From NCBI RefSeq assembly GCF_014384745.1, contig NZ_JACRSO010000006.1:1-64000 (forward strand): DNA of 64,000 nucleotides, given 5' to 3'. Made by a program: the position numbers and the translations under genes. Shown one piece after another: positions 41,979-50,557 of this stretch. The notes below the pieces were generated by a model. It searched no databases, was not told where the DNA came from, and was given only the letters and a program-made list of their open reading frames with translations. This DNA is from Luoshenia tenuis. GTDB lineage: Bacteria; Bacillota; Clostridia; Christensenellales; GCA-900066905. How positions within the stretch are numbered: the stretch's first letter is position 1; every line of letters begins with the position of its first letter.

Positions 41979-43421
41979 ATGTTAATGCGGAACCTGACGA
42001 TGATGACGGATCTGTACCAACTAACGATGATGAACGGCTACTTCCGCTATGGTAAGCGGGATCAGGTCAGCGTATTCGACATGTTTTTTAGAGGCCATGC
42101 TTTGCAGGAATACGCCGTAATGGCGGGGCTGGAGCAGGTAATCGAGTATATCCAGAATCTGCACTTTAACCGGGAGGACATCGAATACCTTCGCTCGCTC
42201 AATATATTTGATGAGGATTTCCTCGAGTATCTCAGGACCTTCCGCTTTAACGGGGAGATTTATGCCATGCCGGAGGGCAGCATCGTATTCCCGCAGGAGC
42301 CGCTGGTGCGCGTAAAAGCCAAGATCATGGAGGCGCAGTTCATCGAAACGGCGCTGCTTAACATTATTAACCACCAGACGCTTATCGCCACCAAGGCGCG
42401 CCGGGTGGTGCAGGCGGCAAAGGGCGGTAGTGTTTTGGAGTTTGGCCTGCGCCGCGCTCAGGGACCGGATGCCGGCATTTTAGGCGCGCGCGCCGCGGTG
42501 ATCGGCGGATGCGACGCCACTAGCAACGTGATGACCGGGCAGATGTTCGATATTCCGGTCAAGGGGACCCATGCCCACAGCTGGGTGATGAGCTTCCCGG
42601 ACGAGCTTTCCGCTTTCCGGGCCTATGCGGATGTGTTCCCGGACGGGTGCATGCTGCTGGTGGATACCTATGATACGTTAAAGAGCGGCGTGCCCAATGC
42701 GATCACCTGCTTTAAAGAACTGCGCGCCAAGGGGTACGAGCCGGTGGGCATCCGCCTGGACTCGGGCGACTTGGCTTACCTGAGCAAAAAAGCGCGCCAG
42801 ATGCTGGATGCGGCGGGCTTCCCCAATGCCAAGATCTTTGCCTCGGGCGATCTGGATGAGGACCTTATTTGGGATCTGAATGCCCAGGGGGCCTGCATCG
42901 ACGTGTGGGGCGTAGGCACCAAGCTGATCACCAGCGATGGGTTTACGGCGCTGGGCGGGGTGTACAAGCTCTCCTGTGAGGATGAGAACGGAACGATGGT
43001 GCCCAAGATCAAGGTATCCGAGAATCCGGTGAAGATCACCAACCCGGGCTATAAAAAGGTGATGCGCATTTACGATAACGCCACCAATAAGGCGATTGCC
43101 GATCTGATCATGCTGGAGGAGGAGAGTGTGGACGAGAGCAAGCCGTTGACGCTGTTCCACCCGGTAGATACCTGGAAAAAGATGACGGTGACCGATTTCC
43201 ATACCAAAGAGCTGCTGCAGCCCATCTTTGTAGATGGAAAGCTAGTATACCAGCAGCCTAAACTGCAGCAGATCTGCGCCTTTGCCCGGGAGGAGATGGA
43301 GAGCTTCTGGGAGGAGTACCGCAGGCTGCGCAACCCGCATGTTTATAAAGTGGACCTTTCCCAAAAACTATACGACTTAAAACAGGAGTTGTTGAAAAAA
43401 GCCCGCAACGGCAAAGCATAA
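41979..43421 (+). CDS. pncB: Nicotinate phosphoribosyltransferase
   Basis: A 480-residue NAPRTase that joins nicotinate and PRPP to make nicotinate mononucleotide for NAD salvage. Family features: N-terminal LTMMTDLYQLTMMNGYF, the catalytic histidine in KGTHAHSWVMSF, the PRPP-site GIRLDSGDLAYLSKKARQ, and GVGTKLITS. It is the Gram-positive long form. TGGAGGG precedes the ATG. The promoter is strong and the leader structured; the coiled-coil gene downstream is 19 bases away and probably co-transcribed. Confidence 0.95.
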   Translation: MLMRNLTMMTDLYQLTMMNGYFRYGKRDQVSVFDMFFRGHALQEYAVMAGLEQVIEYIQNLHFNREDIEYLRSLNIFDEDFLEYLRTFRFNGEIYAMPEGSIVFPQEPLVRVKAKIMEAQFIETALLNIINHQTLIATKARRVVQAAKGGSVLEFGLRRAQGPDAGILGARAAVIGGCDATSNVMTGQMFDIPVKGTHAHSWVMSFPDELSAFRAYADVFPDGCMLLVDTYDTLKSGVPNAITCFKELRAKGYEPVGIRLDSGDLAYLSKKARQMLDAAGFPNAKIFASGDLDEDLIWDLNAQGACIDVWGVGTKLITSDGFTALGGVYKLSCEDENGTMVPKIKVSENPVKITNPGYKKVMRIYDNATNKAIADLIMLEEESVDESKPLTLFHPVDTWKKMTVTDFHTKELLQPIFVDGKLVYQQPKLQQICAFAREEMESFWEEYRRLRNPHVYKVDLSQKLYDLKQELLKKARNGKA

Positions 43422-43440
43422 GCTGTAAGGAGGGGAGAGC

Positions 43441-44043
43441 ATGGCGTTTGGAAAGAAGGAAAGAGAAGCGGTTTCCCTTCAGATAACCAAGACCGAAAAC
43501 GAGAAGCTCAAGGCGCGCGTAGGCGAGCTGGAGGGCGAGGTGGAGCGGTTGAACCGCGAATTGGAGCGTTACCGCAAGGACGAGGCGAATATCGCCAAAG
43601 CCCTGTTGTTTGCACAGACCCGGGTTGAGGAGATGAACCGCAGCGCGGAAAAGGAGTTTGGCACCGTACGCCAGGCTTACCTGCGCGAATTACACGATTT
43701 GGAGCGCAGCATCCGCCAGCGCAGAGGGGAGCTGAAGCTGCTGGAGGAGAGCGCGGCGCGCATACTGGCCGGCCTGCAAAAAGACCTGGCCCAAATGGGC
43801 GACCCCGAGGAGACGCCCTTGCCGATGGAACAGATGGCCATCGCCGGAGTAGAGCCAAAGCCCTACACCGCCTATCTGGAGGAGGAACAAAACCAGCCGG
43901 TGGAAGACAGCCGGGAGGAACTGGCGCGGCTTTGCCGGGAACTGGGGATCGTATCCGGCCTGGAGCAGGAACCAGAAGATAAAGGCGAGGCAAAGGGCGA
44001 GGAAATAAAAGGGCAGGAAGCTATGCCCGAATACGACGCCTGA
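43441..44043 (+). CDS. DivIVA-like coiled-coil protein
   Basis: A 200-residue acidic protein, largely coiled coil from residues ~15 to ~125 (ENEKLKARVGELEGEVERLN and RYRKDEANIAKALLFAQTRV), with an acidic disordered C-terminus. The YRKDEANIAKALLFAQ-type segment resembles the second half of DivIVA/GpsB-family proteins, but the membrane-binding N-terminal domain of DivIVA is absent. It may take part in cell division or envelope organisation. It follows pncB closely, and AGGAGGGGAG gives a good ribosome binding site. Confidence 0.6.
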   Translation: MAFGKKEREAVSLQITKTENEKLKARVGELEGEVERLNRELERYRKDEANIAKALLFAQTRVEEMNRSAEKEFGTVRQAYLRELHDLERSIRQRRGELKLLEESAARILAGLQKDLAQMGDPEETPLPMEQMAIAGVEPKPYTAYLEEEQNQPVEDSREELARLCRELGIVSGLEQEPEDKGEAKGEEIKGQEAMPEYDA

Positions 44044-44057
44044 TCTAAGCAAGAGTA

Positions 44058-44100
44058 AGCCTTTGCGCAAATGGATACGCTATGCGCAAAGGCTATCTTT
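44058..44100 (+). terminator. Terminator after the coiled-coil gene
   Basis: AGCCTTTGCGCA (44058-44069) is a perfect match to TGCGCAAAGGCT (44083-44094), followed by ATCTTTA. The T-run is modest. Confidence 0.75.
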
Positions 44101-44151
44101 ATGTTAAAACTTAAGATATACTTAACAGTTTATCCAAGAGGCCTTGCGCGT

Positions 44152-44180
44152 TTGATTTTTGGTGCGGCATATGTTAAATT
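44152..44180 (+). promoter_or_regulatory. Probable promoter of polA
   Basis: TTGATT (44152-44157) and TAAATT (44175-44180), 17-bp spacer, about 70 bases before polA. Confidence 0.5.
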
Positions 44181-44248
44181 TAGTGTTAGGCCCGGAGGGG
44201 AAAAAAGACGGCTTATGGAGAACCATGGCCGTGAACGGGAGATAGACG

Positions 44249-46831
44249 ATGGCTGAAACGTTAGTCGTGATCGATGGGTACAGCTTGATGCACCGCGCCT
44301 TTTATGCGCTGCCCATCCTGAGCAATAAAAATGGAATTTACACCAACGCCGTATACGGCTTTTGCAGCATGCTGTTCAAGATCGTGGCGGATTACGCCCC
44401 CAGCTATCTGGCCGTGGCGTTTGACCATAAGGGGCCAACTTTTCGCCATAACACGTTTGAAGCGTATAAAGCGGGGCGCAAGGCGACGCCTGAGGAGCTC
44501 AGGCCCCAGTTTGACCTGCTGCGTGAAGTGCTAGAGGCGATGGAGATTCCCTGTTATGAGCTGGCGGGCTACGAGGCGGACGACATCATGGGCACCTTTT
44601 CGCGCCTGGCGGAGGAAAAAATGGTGCCCTGCCTGCTGGTCACGGGGGACCGGGACGCCTGGCAGCTGATCGGCAACATGACCCGGGTGTTGTTTACCCG
44701 CAAGGGCATCAGCCAGGTGGAGTGTCTGGATACGGCAGGCCTTGTGGGGCTGGCCGGGGTGACGCCGGATCAGGTGCCCGACCTTAAGGGGTTGATGGGC
44801 GATGCGTCCGATAATATCCCCGGGCTCCCGGGCGTGGGGGAAAAGACGGCGCTGAAGCTGCTGGGCCAGTTCGGCACGCTGGAAAACGTGCTGGAGAACC
44901 CAGATCAGGTATCGGGAAAAAAGCTGCAGGCCACCATCAAAGAGTTTGGAGACCAGGCCCGTATGAGCAAACAGCTGGCCACCATCGACCGGGAGGTGCC
45001 GCTGCACCTGGATTTTGCCGCCTGCCTTTTACAGTGGCCCCCGCCGCAAAAAGCGCTGGATAAGTTTGAAAGCCTGGAGATGCGCAGCCTGCTGGGGCGT
45101 TTGCCCCAGGCGCAGACCAATGGAGGCGATAAGGCGCCGGTAGCCGAGATCCAGCGCCAGCGGCTGACCACGTTAGAGGCGCTGGCGGATTGTGTCGCGT
45201 CTTTGAAGGACCCGGTCGCCCTGACGTTGACGCCGGATGCGCTGACCCTTGCCGACAGTACAGAGCGGGAATATACGGTAGCCCTGAAGCAGTCCTTGCT
45301 GGACGAGGCCGAGGCGCTGGACGTACAGGCAGCCGTGCAGGCGATTCAGGGCTTTTTAGAGGATGACAAGCGGCCTAAAGTGCTGCATGAGGCTAAAAAA
45401 CTATATCATTTGCTGCTCACGATGGGCGTGACCCTGCGCGGGATCGCCTATGACACCGCTATTTCCGCCTACCTGCTGAACGCTACGGCGGCCTCGTATC
45501 CGCTCAACCAGCTGTTGGAAGAGGCGGGGCTGGGCAGCGAGCAGCAGGGCGCAGCCATGCTGATGCGGCTGAAAAGCGTGCAGAGCGATGAAATGGCGAA
45601 GCTGCAGCTGCAAAAGCTGTTTGATACCGTGGAGATGCCGCTGGTCGACGTATTGATCGAGATGGAAACGCAGGGCTTTAAGATCGACAGCGAGGCGTTG
45701 CGCACCACGGGTGAGCGCTTTGCCGACCGGCTGGCGCTTTTGGCCGATGAGATCTATACGCATGCCCAGGGCAAATTCAACATCAACTCCACCAAGCAGC
45801 TGGGCGAAGTATTGTTTGAAAAATTAAGCCTGCCCCATGGACGAAAGACCAAGACGGGCTATTCCACGGATAACGAAGTGCTGGAAGGCCTGCGGGGGAT
45901 GCACCCGATCATCGAGCAGGTCATCGAATACCGGCAGCTGATGAAGCTGAAAAGCACCTATATCGACGGGATGCTGGCGGTGATCGACCGCAGGGATCAA
46001 AAGATCCACACCAGCTTCCAGCAGACAGTGACGGCTACGGGGCGCATCAGCTCCACCGAGCCCAACTTGCAAAACATTCCGGTGCGCACCGATATGGGCC
46101 GGGAACTGCGGCGCTTTTTCGTCGCCTCCGCCCCGGAAAGGGTGCTGGTGGACGCCGATTACTCTCAGATCGAACTGCGGGTACTGGCGCACATGTCCGG
46201 AGACGCTACGCTGATCGACGCCTTCCAAAAGGGGCAGGATATCCATACCCGCACGGCAGCTGAGATGTGGGGCGTACCCATGGACGCGGTAACCGGGCAG
46301 ATGCGTTCAAACGCCAAGGCCATCAACTTTGGTATCGTCTATGGCATCAGCGATTTTGGTCTGGCCCGCAATACCGGGATATCCCGCACACAGGCCGCCC
46401 AGTTTATCGAAAAGTATTTTGAGACTTATCCTGGCGTAAAGGCCTATATGGATGAGGCTGTGGCCAACGCCAAAGATGCGGGGTATGTGACCACCTTGCT
46501 GGGCCGGCGCCGGCCGCTGCCCGAGCTGCATGCCAAAAACTATAACCAACGCGCCTTTGGCGAGCGCGTGGCTATGAACGCGCCCATCCAGGGGACGGCT
46601 GCGGATATCATCAAGCTTGCGATGATCGCGGTCAACAGCGCGCTGCGCAAGGCGGACATGGACGCGCACCTGATCTTGCAGGTGCACGATGAATTGATCG
46701 TAGATGCGGCGGCGCAGCTGCAGGATACCGTCGCTGCGTTGATGCGCCGCGAGATGGAGCAGGTTCTGGCGCTGAAAGTTCCCCTTGCGGTAGACGTACA
46801 CGCTGGCTATACTTGGTATGACGCTAAATAG
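44249..46831 (+). CDS. polA: DNA polymerase I
   Basis: An 860-residue PolA for repair and Okazaki fragment maturation. The N-terminal 5'-3' exonuclease (~1-290) has YEADDIMGT and KGLMGDASDNIPGLPGVGEK. The middle 3'-5' exonuclease-like domain lacks the DxE metal motif (VALTLTPDALTLADS stands there), so proofreading is probably lost, as in Bacillus PolA. The polymerase domain has motif A DADYSQIELRVLAHMSGD, motif B NFGIVYGISDFGLA and motif C LQVHDELI. coaE follows after 12 bases. Confidence 0.96.
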   Translation: MAETLVVIDGYSLMHRAFYALPILSNKNGIYTNAVYGFCSMLFKIVADYAPSYLAVAFDHKGPTFRHNTFEAYKAGRKATPEELRPQFDLLREVLEAMEIPCYELAGYEADDIMGTFSRLAEEKMVPCLLVTGDRDAWQLIGNMTRVLFTRKGISQVECLDTAGLVGLAGVTPDQVPDLKGLMGDASDNIPGLPGVGEKTALKLLGQFGTLENVLENPDQVSGKKLQATIKEFGDQARMSKQLATIDREVPLHLDFAACLLQWPPPQKALDKFESLEMRSLLGRLPQAQTNGGDKAPVAEIQRQRLTTLEALADCVASLKDPVALTLTPDALTLADSTEREYTVALKQSLLDEAEALDVQAAVQAIQGFLEDDKRPKVLHEAKKLYHLLLTMGVTLRGIAYDTAISAYLLNATAASYPLNQLLEEAGLGSEQQGAAMLMRLKSVQSDEMAKLQLQKLFDTVEMPLVDVLIEMETQGFKIDSEALRTTGERFADRLALLADEIYTHAQGKFNINSTKQLGEVLFEKLSLPHGRKTKTGYSTDNEVLEGLRGMHPIIEQVIEYRQLMKLKSTYIDGMLAVIDRRDQKIHTSFQQTVTATGRISSTEPNLQNIPVRTDMGRELRRFFVASAPERVLVDADYSQIELRVLAHMSGDATLIDAFQKGQDIHTRTAAEMWGVPMDAVTGQMRSNAKAINFGIVYGISDFGLARNTGISRTQAAQFIEKYFETYPGVKAYMDEAVANAKDAGYVTTLLGRRRPLPELHAKNYNQRAFGERVAMNAPIQGTAADIIKLAMIAVNSALRKADMDAHLILQVHDELIVDAAAQLQDTVAALMRREMEQVLALKVPLAVDVHAGYTWYDAK

Positions 46832-46843
46832 GGGGCGCTTGGG

Positions 46844-47467
46844 ATGAAGATTATAGGGCTGACAGGCGGCATCGCCTCGGGCAAGTCTACCGTCGCGCAG
46901 CATCTTGGGGCGCTGGGCGCCGTAATCGTGGACGCGGACGCTATTTCGCGGGCGCTGTCCCAGCCGGGCGGCAGCATGTATAATGCAATTATGCACACAT
47001 TTGGACCGGAATACCGGGCTGAAAACGGCCAGCTGGACCGCAAAAAGCTGGGGGCCTGCGTATTTGCCGATCCGGCGCAGCTGGCCAAACTCAATGCCAT
47101 CAGCCATCCGCTCATCCGCGCGGAGATCGGCCGGCAGATCGCTCAGGCGCGCGAGGGGGGAGCCCCCGCTGTCATTATAGACGCGCCGGTTTTGCTGGAG
47201 AGCGGTATGCAGGATATGGTGCAGGAAGTGTGGCTGGCCGTATTGCCGGTGGAGGAGCAGATTTCCCGGGTTATGGCGCGGGATGGCGCGACAAAAGATG
47301 CGGCACAGGCGCGCATTGCGGCCCAGTGGCCGCTGGAAGAAAAGAAAAAATATGCCGATGTCTGCATTGATACTTCGGGGACGATAGCGGATACGTGCCG
47401 CATCGTCGATAAGATTTGGATAGAAAGGGTTCAAAACAGTGGCAACGGGGCCGAAAAAAACGAATAA
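46844..47467 (+). CDS. coaE: Dephospho-CoA kinase
   Basis: A 207-residue kinase for the last step of coenzyme A synthesis (3'-OH of dephospho-CoA). The P-loop GLTGGIASGKSTV is at residues ~5-17, with DADAISRAL and the lid IDAPVLLESGM typical of CoaE. polA-coaE order is common in Firmicutes. The last 29 bases overlap the next gene. Confidence 0.94.
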   Translation: MKIIGLTGGIASGKSTVAQHLGALGAVIVDADAISRALSQPGGSMYNAIMHTFGPEYRAENGQLDRKKLGACVFADPAQLAKLNAISHPLIRAEIGRQIAQAREGGAPAVIIDAPVLLESGMQDMVQEVWLAVLPVEEQISRVMARDGATKDAAQARIAAQWPLEEKKKYADVCIDTSGTIADTCRIVDKIWIERVQNSGNGAEKNE

Positions 47468-48065
47468 AAGCAGTAAATCCCGTGGGAAAAAGGCCAGGAC
47501 GGACCGCCGGATCCTGCGGGTGACCTTATGGATATTGGGCATCGCGCTATGCGCGGTCATGGTGATCGTGGGCTTTTCCAAGCCCTACCAACGCAGGCTC
47601 TATCCGCTCCGCTTTGAGGAGCAGATCGTCGCGTGCGCCGATGAGTTTCAGGTAGACCCCTATCTGGTGGCGGCGATCATCAAATGCGAGAGCGGGTTTG
47701 ATGAGGACGCCCGCTCCGGCAAAGGGGCCATGGGGCTGATGCAGCTGATGCCGACGACCGCGGACTGGATCGCCGAAAAGCTTTCCATGCCCGCTCCGGA
47801 CGAGGCACAGCTGCTAACGGCGGATACCAATATCCGCCTGGGCTGCTGGTACATCAAGTACCTGCTGACCCTTTATGATGGGGATATCACTTTGGCCGCG
47901 GCCTCTTATAATGCCGGGCGCAGCCGCGTGCTCTCTTGGCTGGAGGACCCGGCGTACAGCGACGATGGCAAGACCCTGAAGGCGATCCCTTTTAAGGAGA
48001 CCGAGGAATATGTTAAACGCGTTAAAAACGCTTATGAACAATATCAGATCCTATATCAGCTCTAA
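47439..48065 (+). CDS. Membrane-anchored lytic transglycosylase (SLT domain)
   Basis: A 208-residue enzyme with a basic N-terminus, one membrane anchor (~26-46) and an SLT domain that cleaves peptidoglycan to 1,6-anhydro-muropeptides. The catalytic glutamate is in IIKCESGF. GAMGLMQLMPTTADWIA and AAASYNAGRSRVLSWL are standard motifs. The GTG at 47439 starts inside coaE (29-base overlap). coaE-slt order is conserved in Clostridia. The next gene starts inside its 3' end. Confidence 0.9.
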   Translation: MATGPKKTNKSSKSRGKKARTDRRILRVTLWILGIALCAVMVIVGFSKPYQRRLYPLRFEEQIVACADEFQVDPYLVAAIIKCESGFDEDARSGKGAMGLMQLMPTTADWIAEKLSMPAPDEAQLLTADTNIRLGCWYIKYLLTLYDGDITLAAASYNAGRSRVLSWLEDPAYSDDGKTLKAIPFKETEEYVKRVKNAYEQYQILYQL

Positions 48066-49671
48066 ACGCCCATGGCGGGCGATGGCGGCGATGATGATCG
48101 CCCTGTCCCTTACGGCAGGATGCGTAGCCGTAGATGAGAGCGCCCAGGTTATCCAGGCGCCTACGCCCACGCCTTCCGCCGTGCAGCCGATAGCCGGCGG
48201 GACGCTGAAGCTGGGGATGGATCAAAACATCACCACGCTCCACCCGCTCAAAACGAAAAACCGCTCGGTGATGAACGCGCTCTCCCTGGTCTTTGAAGGG
48301 CTTGTGCGCCTGGACGATACCGGCAAACCCATCGCCGCGCTGGCGGAAAAGTGGGAATTGCAGGAGGGGGAGGACGGCAGCCTGGCCTGGGTCTTTACCC
48401 TGCGCCAGGGGGTGAGCTTTCACCAGGGAGGAGAGCTCAAGGCCGCGGATGTAGTTTATAGCTTTAATGCCATCAAGGCACTGGGCGAGGGCAGCTATTG
48501 GTCTGCCGGGCTTTCAGGCGCCACCGCCTGCGAAGCGGTAGATGATTATACCGTTAAAATACACGTGCAAACCCCCAGTTACGCGATCATAGGGGGAATG
48601 AACTTCCCTGTGATCCCGCAAAGCTATTATGCGCAGCGGGAGAGCGACCCGCTCTGCCTGCCCAATGGCACCGGCGCGTATGTATGCCAAAGCTACGCGC
48701 AGCAGGAGGGGATGAAGCTGGCCGCCAACGAAAGCTGGTGGCGGCCTCGCGCCAAATTTGACGCGGTAGAGGTTTTGCCCTATGCTACGCAGGAGGACAT
48801 GCACAAGGCATTTGAGCTGGGGCAGCTGGACTGTATCGACACCGACAGCGTGCTGACCGGGCAATATCAAAGCGCGTCACTCCGGGCGGGCGCTAAGGAG
48901 TACACGGCCCACACGCTGGATGCGCTGATCTTCAACTATCAAAATACCCTGGTGCAAAACGAGGCGTTCCGGGCGGGGATCGCCTATGCCATCGATGCGA
49001 AAAATATAGCGAACACGACCTATCAAAACCATGCGCTGATCACTGAAGGACTGATCCCCCAGGATAGCTGGCTGTACTCAAACCAGCATAAGGCATTTGA
49101 GCATAGCAAGGAGGTAGCCCTGGCCCAGTTTCAGGCTGCGGGGCTTAGCTACGACGCGCAGACGCAGACCTTACGTCAGGGCGGCCTGCCCGTCAGCCTT
49201 ACGTTATTGGTCTGTGATGATATTTCAAACCCATATATGCGCTACGCGGCAGAGACCCTGCAAGACCAGCTGGCCCAGGTGGGCATTACCGTTGTGCTTG
49301 ACCTGCAAGGTGCGGATGGGTATGATAAAAAGCTGAAGGAGCATACCTACGACTTGGCGATGGTACGCTATACCGTAGGCGCAACTATGGATTGGAGCTT
49401 TGCCTTTGACACGGAATCCCCTAATTACTGCGGATACCGTTCGGCGACGATCTCGCAAGCCCTGGAGGATATCGCCCAGCAGCGGGATGAAAAGGGATAT
49501 AAGCAGGCGGTTTCCCAGCTGGAACAGTGCTTTGTTTATGAGTTTCCCTTTATCAGCCTTTTTTATAGGACCAATACGTTGCTGACACAGGAAAAACTGT
49601 ATACCAACGATACCGCTCCGCTGGACTTGAATAGTTATCACGGTATGGATAAATGGATGCGTACGCCCTAA
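48010..49671 (+). CDS. Peptide/oligopeptide ABC transporter solute-binding lipoprotein (SBP_bac_5)
   Basis: A 553-residue extracellular binding lipoprotein. The lipobox LTAGC is at about residues 34-38 after a long signal sequence. The SBP_bac_5 pattern is clear: GGTLKLGMDQNITTLHPLKT, LAEKWELQEG..LAWVFTLRQGVSFH, and YAIDAKNIANTTYQNHA. No permease or ATPase genes adjoin it, so it must use a system encoded elsewhere or have another role. The start at 48010 has GAGG 5 bases upstream and overlaps the transglycosylase gene by 56 bases. Confidence 0.85.
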   Translation: MLNALKTLMNNIRSYISSKRPWRAMAAMMIALSLTAGCVAVDESAQVIQAPTPTPSAVQPIAGGTLKLGMDQNITTLHPLKTKNRSVMNALSLVFEGLVRLDDTGKPIAALAEKWELQEGEDGSLAWVFTLRQGVSFHQGGELKAADVVYSFNAIKALGEGSYWSAGLSGATACEAVDDYTVKIHVQTPSYAIIGGMNFPVIPQSYYAQRESDPLCLPNGTGAYVCQSYAQQEGMKLAANESWWRPRAKFDAVEVLPYATQEDMHKAFELGQLDCIDTDSVLTGQYQSASLRAGAKEYTAHTLDALIFNYQNTLVQNEAFRAGIAYAIDAKNIANTTYQNHALITEGLIPQDSWLYSNQHKAFEHSKEVALAQFQAAGLSYDAQTQTLRQGGLPVSLTLLVCDDISNPYMRYAAETLQDQLAQVGITVVLDLQGADGYDKKLKEHTYDLAMVRYTVGATMDWSFAFDTESPNYCGYRSATISQALEDIAQQRDEKGYKQAVSQLEQCFVYEFPFISLFYRTNTLLTQEKLYTNDTAPLDLNSYHGMDKWMRTP

Positions 49672-49675
49672 AAGG

Positions 49676-49705
49676 AGAAAGGGCGCGCAAGCTTGCGCGC
49701 CCTTG
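49676..49705. terminator. Convergent hairpin
   Basis: AAGGGCGCGCAAGCTTGCGCGCCCTT is a perfect 26-base palindrome between convergent genes. T-runs are short on both sides, so efficiency is uncertain. Confidence 0.6.
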
Positions 49706-49719
49706 ATACCCTAGAGCGT

Positions 49720-50466
49720 TTAGAAAAGCCTTCTGCCGCAGAAGGGGCAAAACGAGGGCGGCTCCGGGCCGCAGCAATCCCCGATAGGACGCCCGCAGTT
49801 GTGGCAAAAGCCTGGCTGCGGCGCGCAGGCGCAGCTGTCATCACAGCTGCAGGGCTGCACAGGGCAGGGGGCTTCTCCATCCGGAAAGAGGGGGAGCCGG
49901 CCCCAGACCTCACTGCAATCCACCTTGGGGGGACAGGGCAGCACCAGCGTATAGAGGCTGATACAGGCGATGGCGGTAAAGCAGATGCGCGGGCTGCACA
50001 CATCCTCGTAGGGCTGGGGCAGCGGTTTGCTTAGATCCAGCTTATCCAAACACGCGGCGATCTGATAGGGGAAGCCGCCGGAAGGGATACGCAGCGCGGC
50101 ACGCAGGCAAAAGGTGAGCGTTACGCATTGGTTTGCACAGCATCCGCAGCTATCCCGCAGGGTGACGACGGCAGGCACGCAGGCATCGGCGGAGAACTGC
50201 AGGCGGCAGGGATTGCACCGGTCGGGCTTGCAGCGTATGTTATGGAGGCGAATCATGCGGTCATTGGCTTCGATTCGGTCGATGCAAACGGGCGGGCGCA
50301 GCGGGCAGTCCGCCGCTAATGTAAAGCAGCAGGGCTGGCTGCATACTTCCTTGGCCGTGCAGTCAAATACGCGCAATTGTGGGCTTGGCGGCATCGGCGG
50401 GCAGCAGCTTGCCGGAGGGCAGCATACTACCCTGGGACTGGTATATGGACGTAACTGTGGTGACAT
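49720..50466 (-). CDS. Cysteine-rich protein with C-terminal zinc ribbon
   Basis: A 248-residue protein with 36 cysteines (about 15%). The N-terminus has CCPPASCCPP. The middle is a divergent beta-rich region with CC and CxxC pairs (~residues 45-195), and the end carries two CxxC pairs, CHNC and CPFC, ending GRRLF. There is no signal peptide. High cysteine content with Pro suggests disulphide cross-linking or metal binding, as in spore coat proteins of Firmicutes, though no family was recognised. The ATG at 50466 is chosen: AAAGGAGG lies 9 bases before it. It is divergent from the glycosyltransferase gene. Confidence 0.75.
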   Translation of the reverse strand: MSPQLRPYTSPRVVCCPPASCCPPMPPSPQLRVFDCTAKEVCSQPCCFTLAADCPLRPPVCIDRIEANDRMIRLHNIRCKPDRCNPCRLQFSADACVPAVVTLRDSCGCCANQCVTLTFCLRAALRIPSGGFPYQIAACLDKLDLSKPLPQPYEDVCSPRICFTAIACISLYTLVLPCPPKVDCSEVWGRLPLFPDGEAPCPVQPCSCDDSCACAPQPGFCHNCGRPIGDCCGPEPPSFCPFCGRRLF

Positions 50467-50557
50467 AGGCATTGACCTCCTTTGGGGTGAGGGTCTATCA
50501 TCTACAAGATATGTAATGAAATAAATTTGGTGCCATAAGATAAAGGAGAGAAACACC

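Noticed and set aside
49693..50524. Plus-strand frames opposite the cysteine-rich gene
   Set aside because: They lack ribosome binding sites, while the minus-strand gene has AAAGGAGG and a coherent CxxC pattern.
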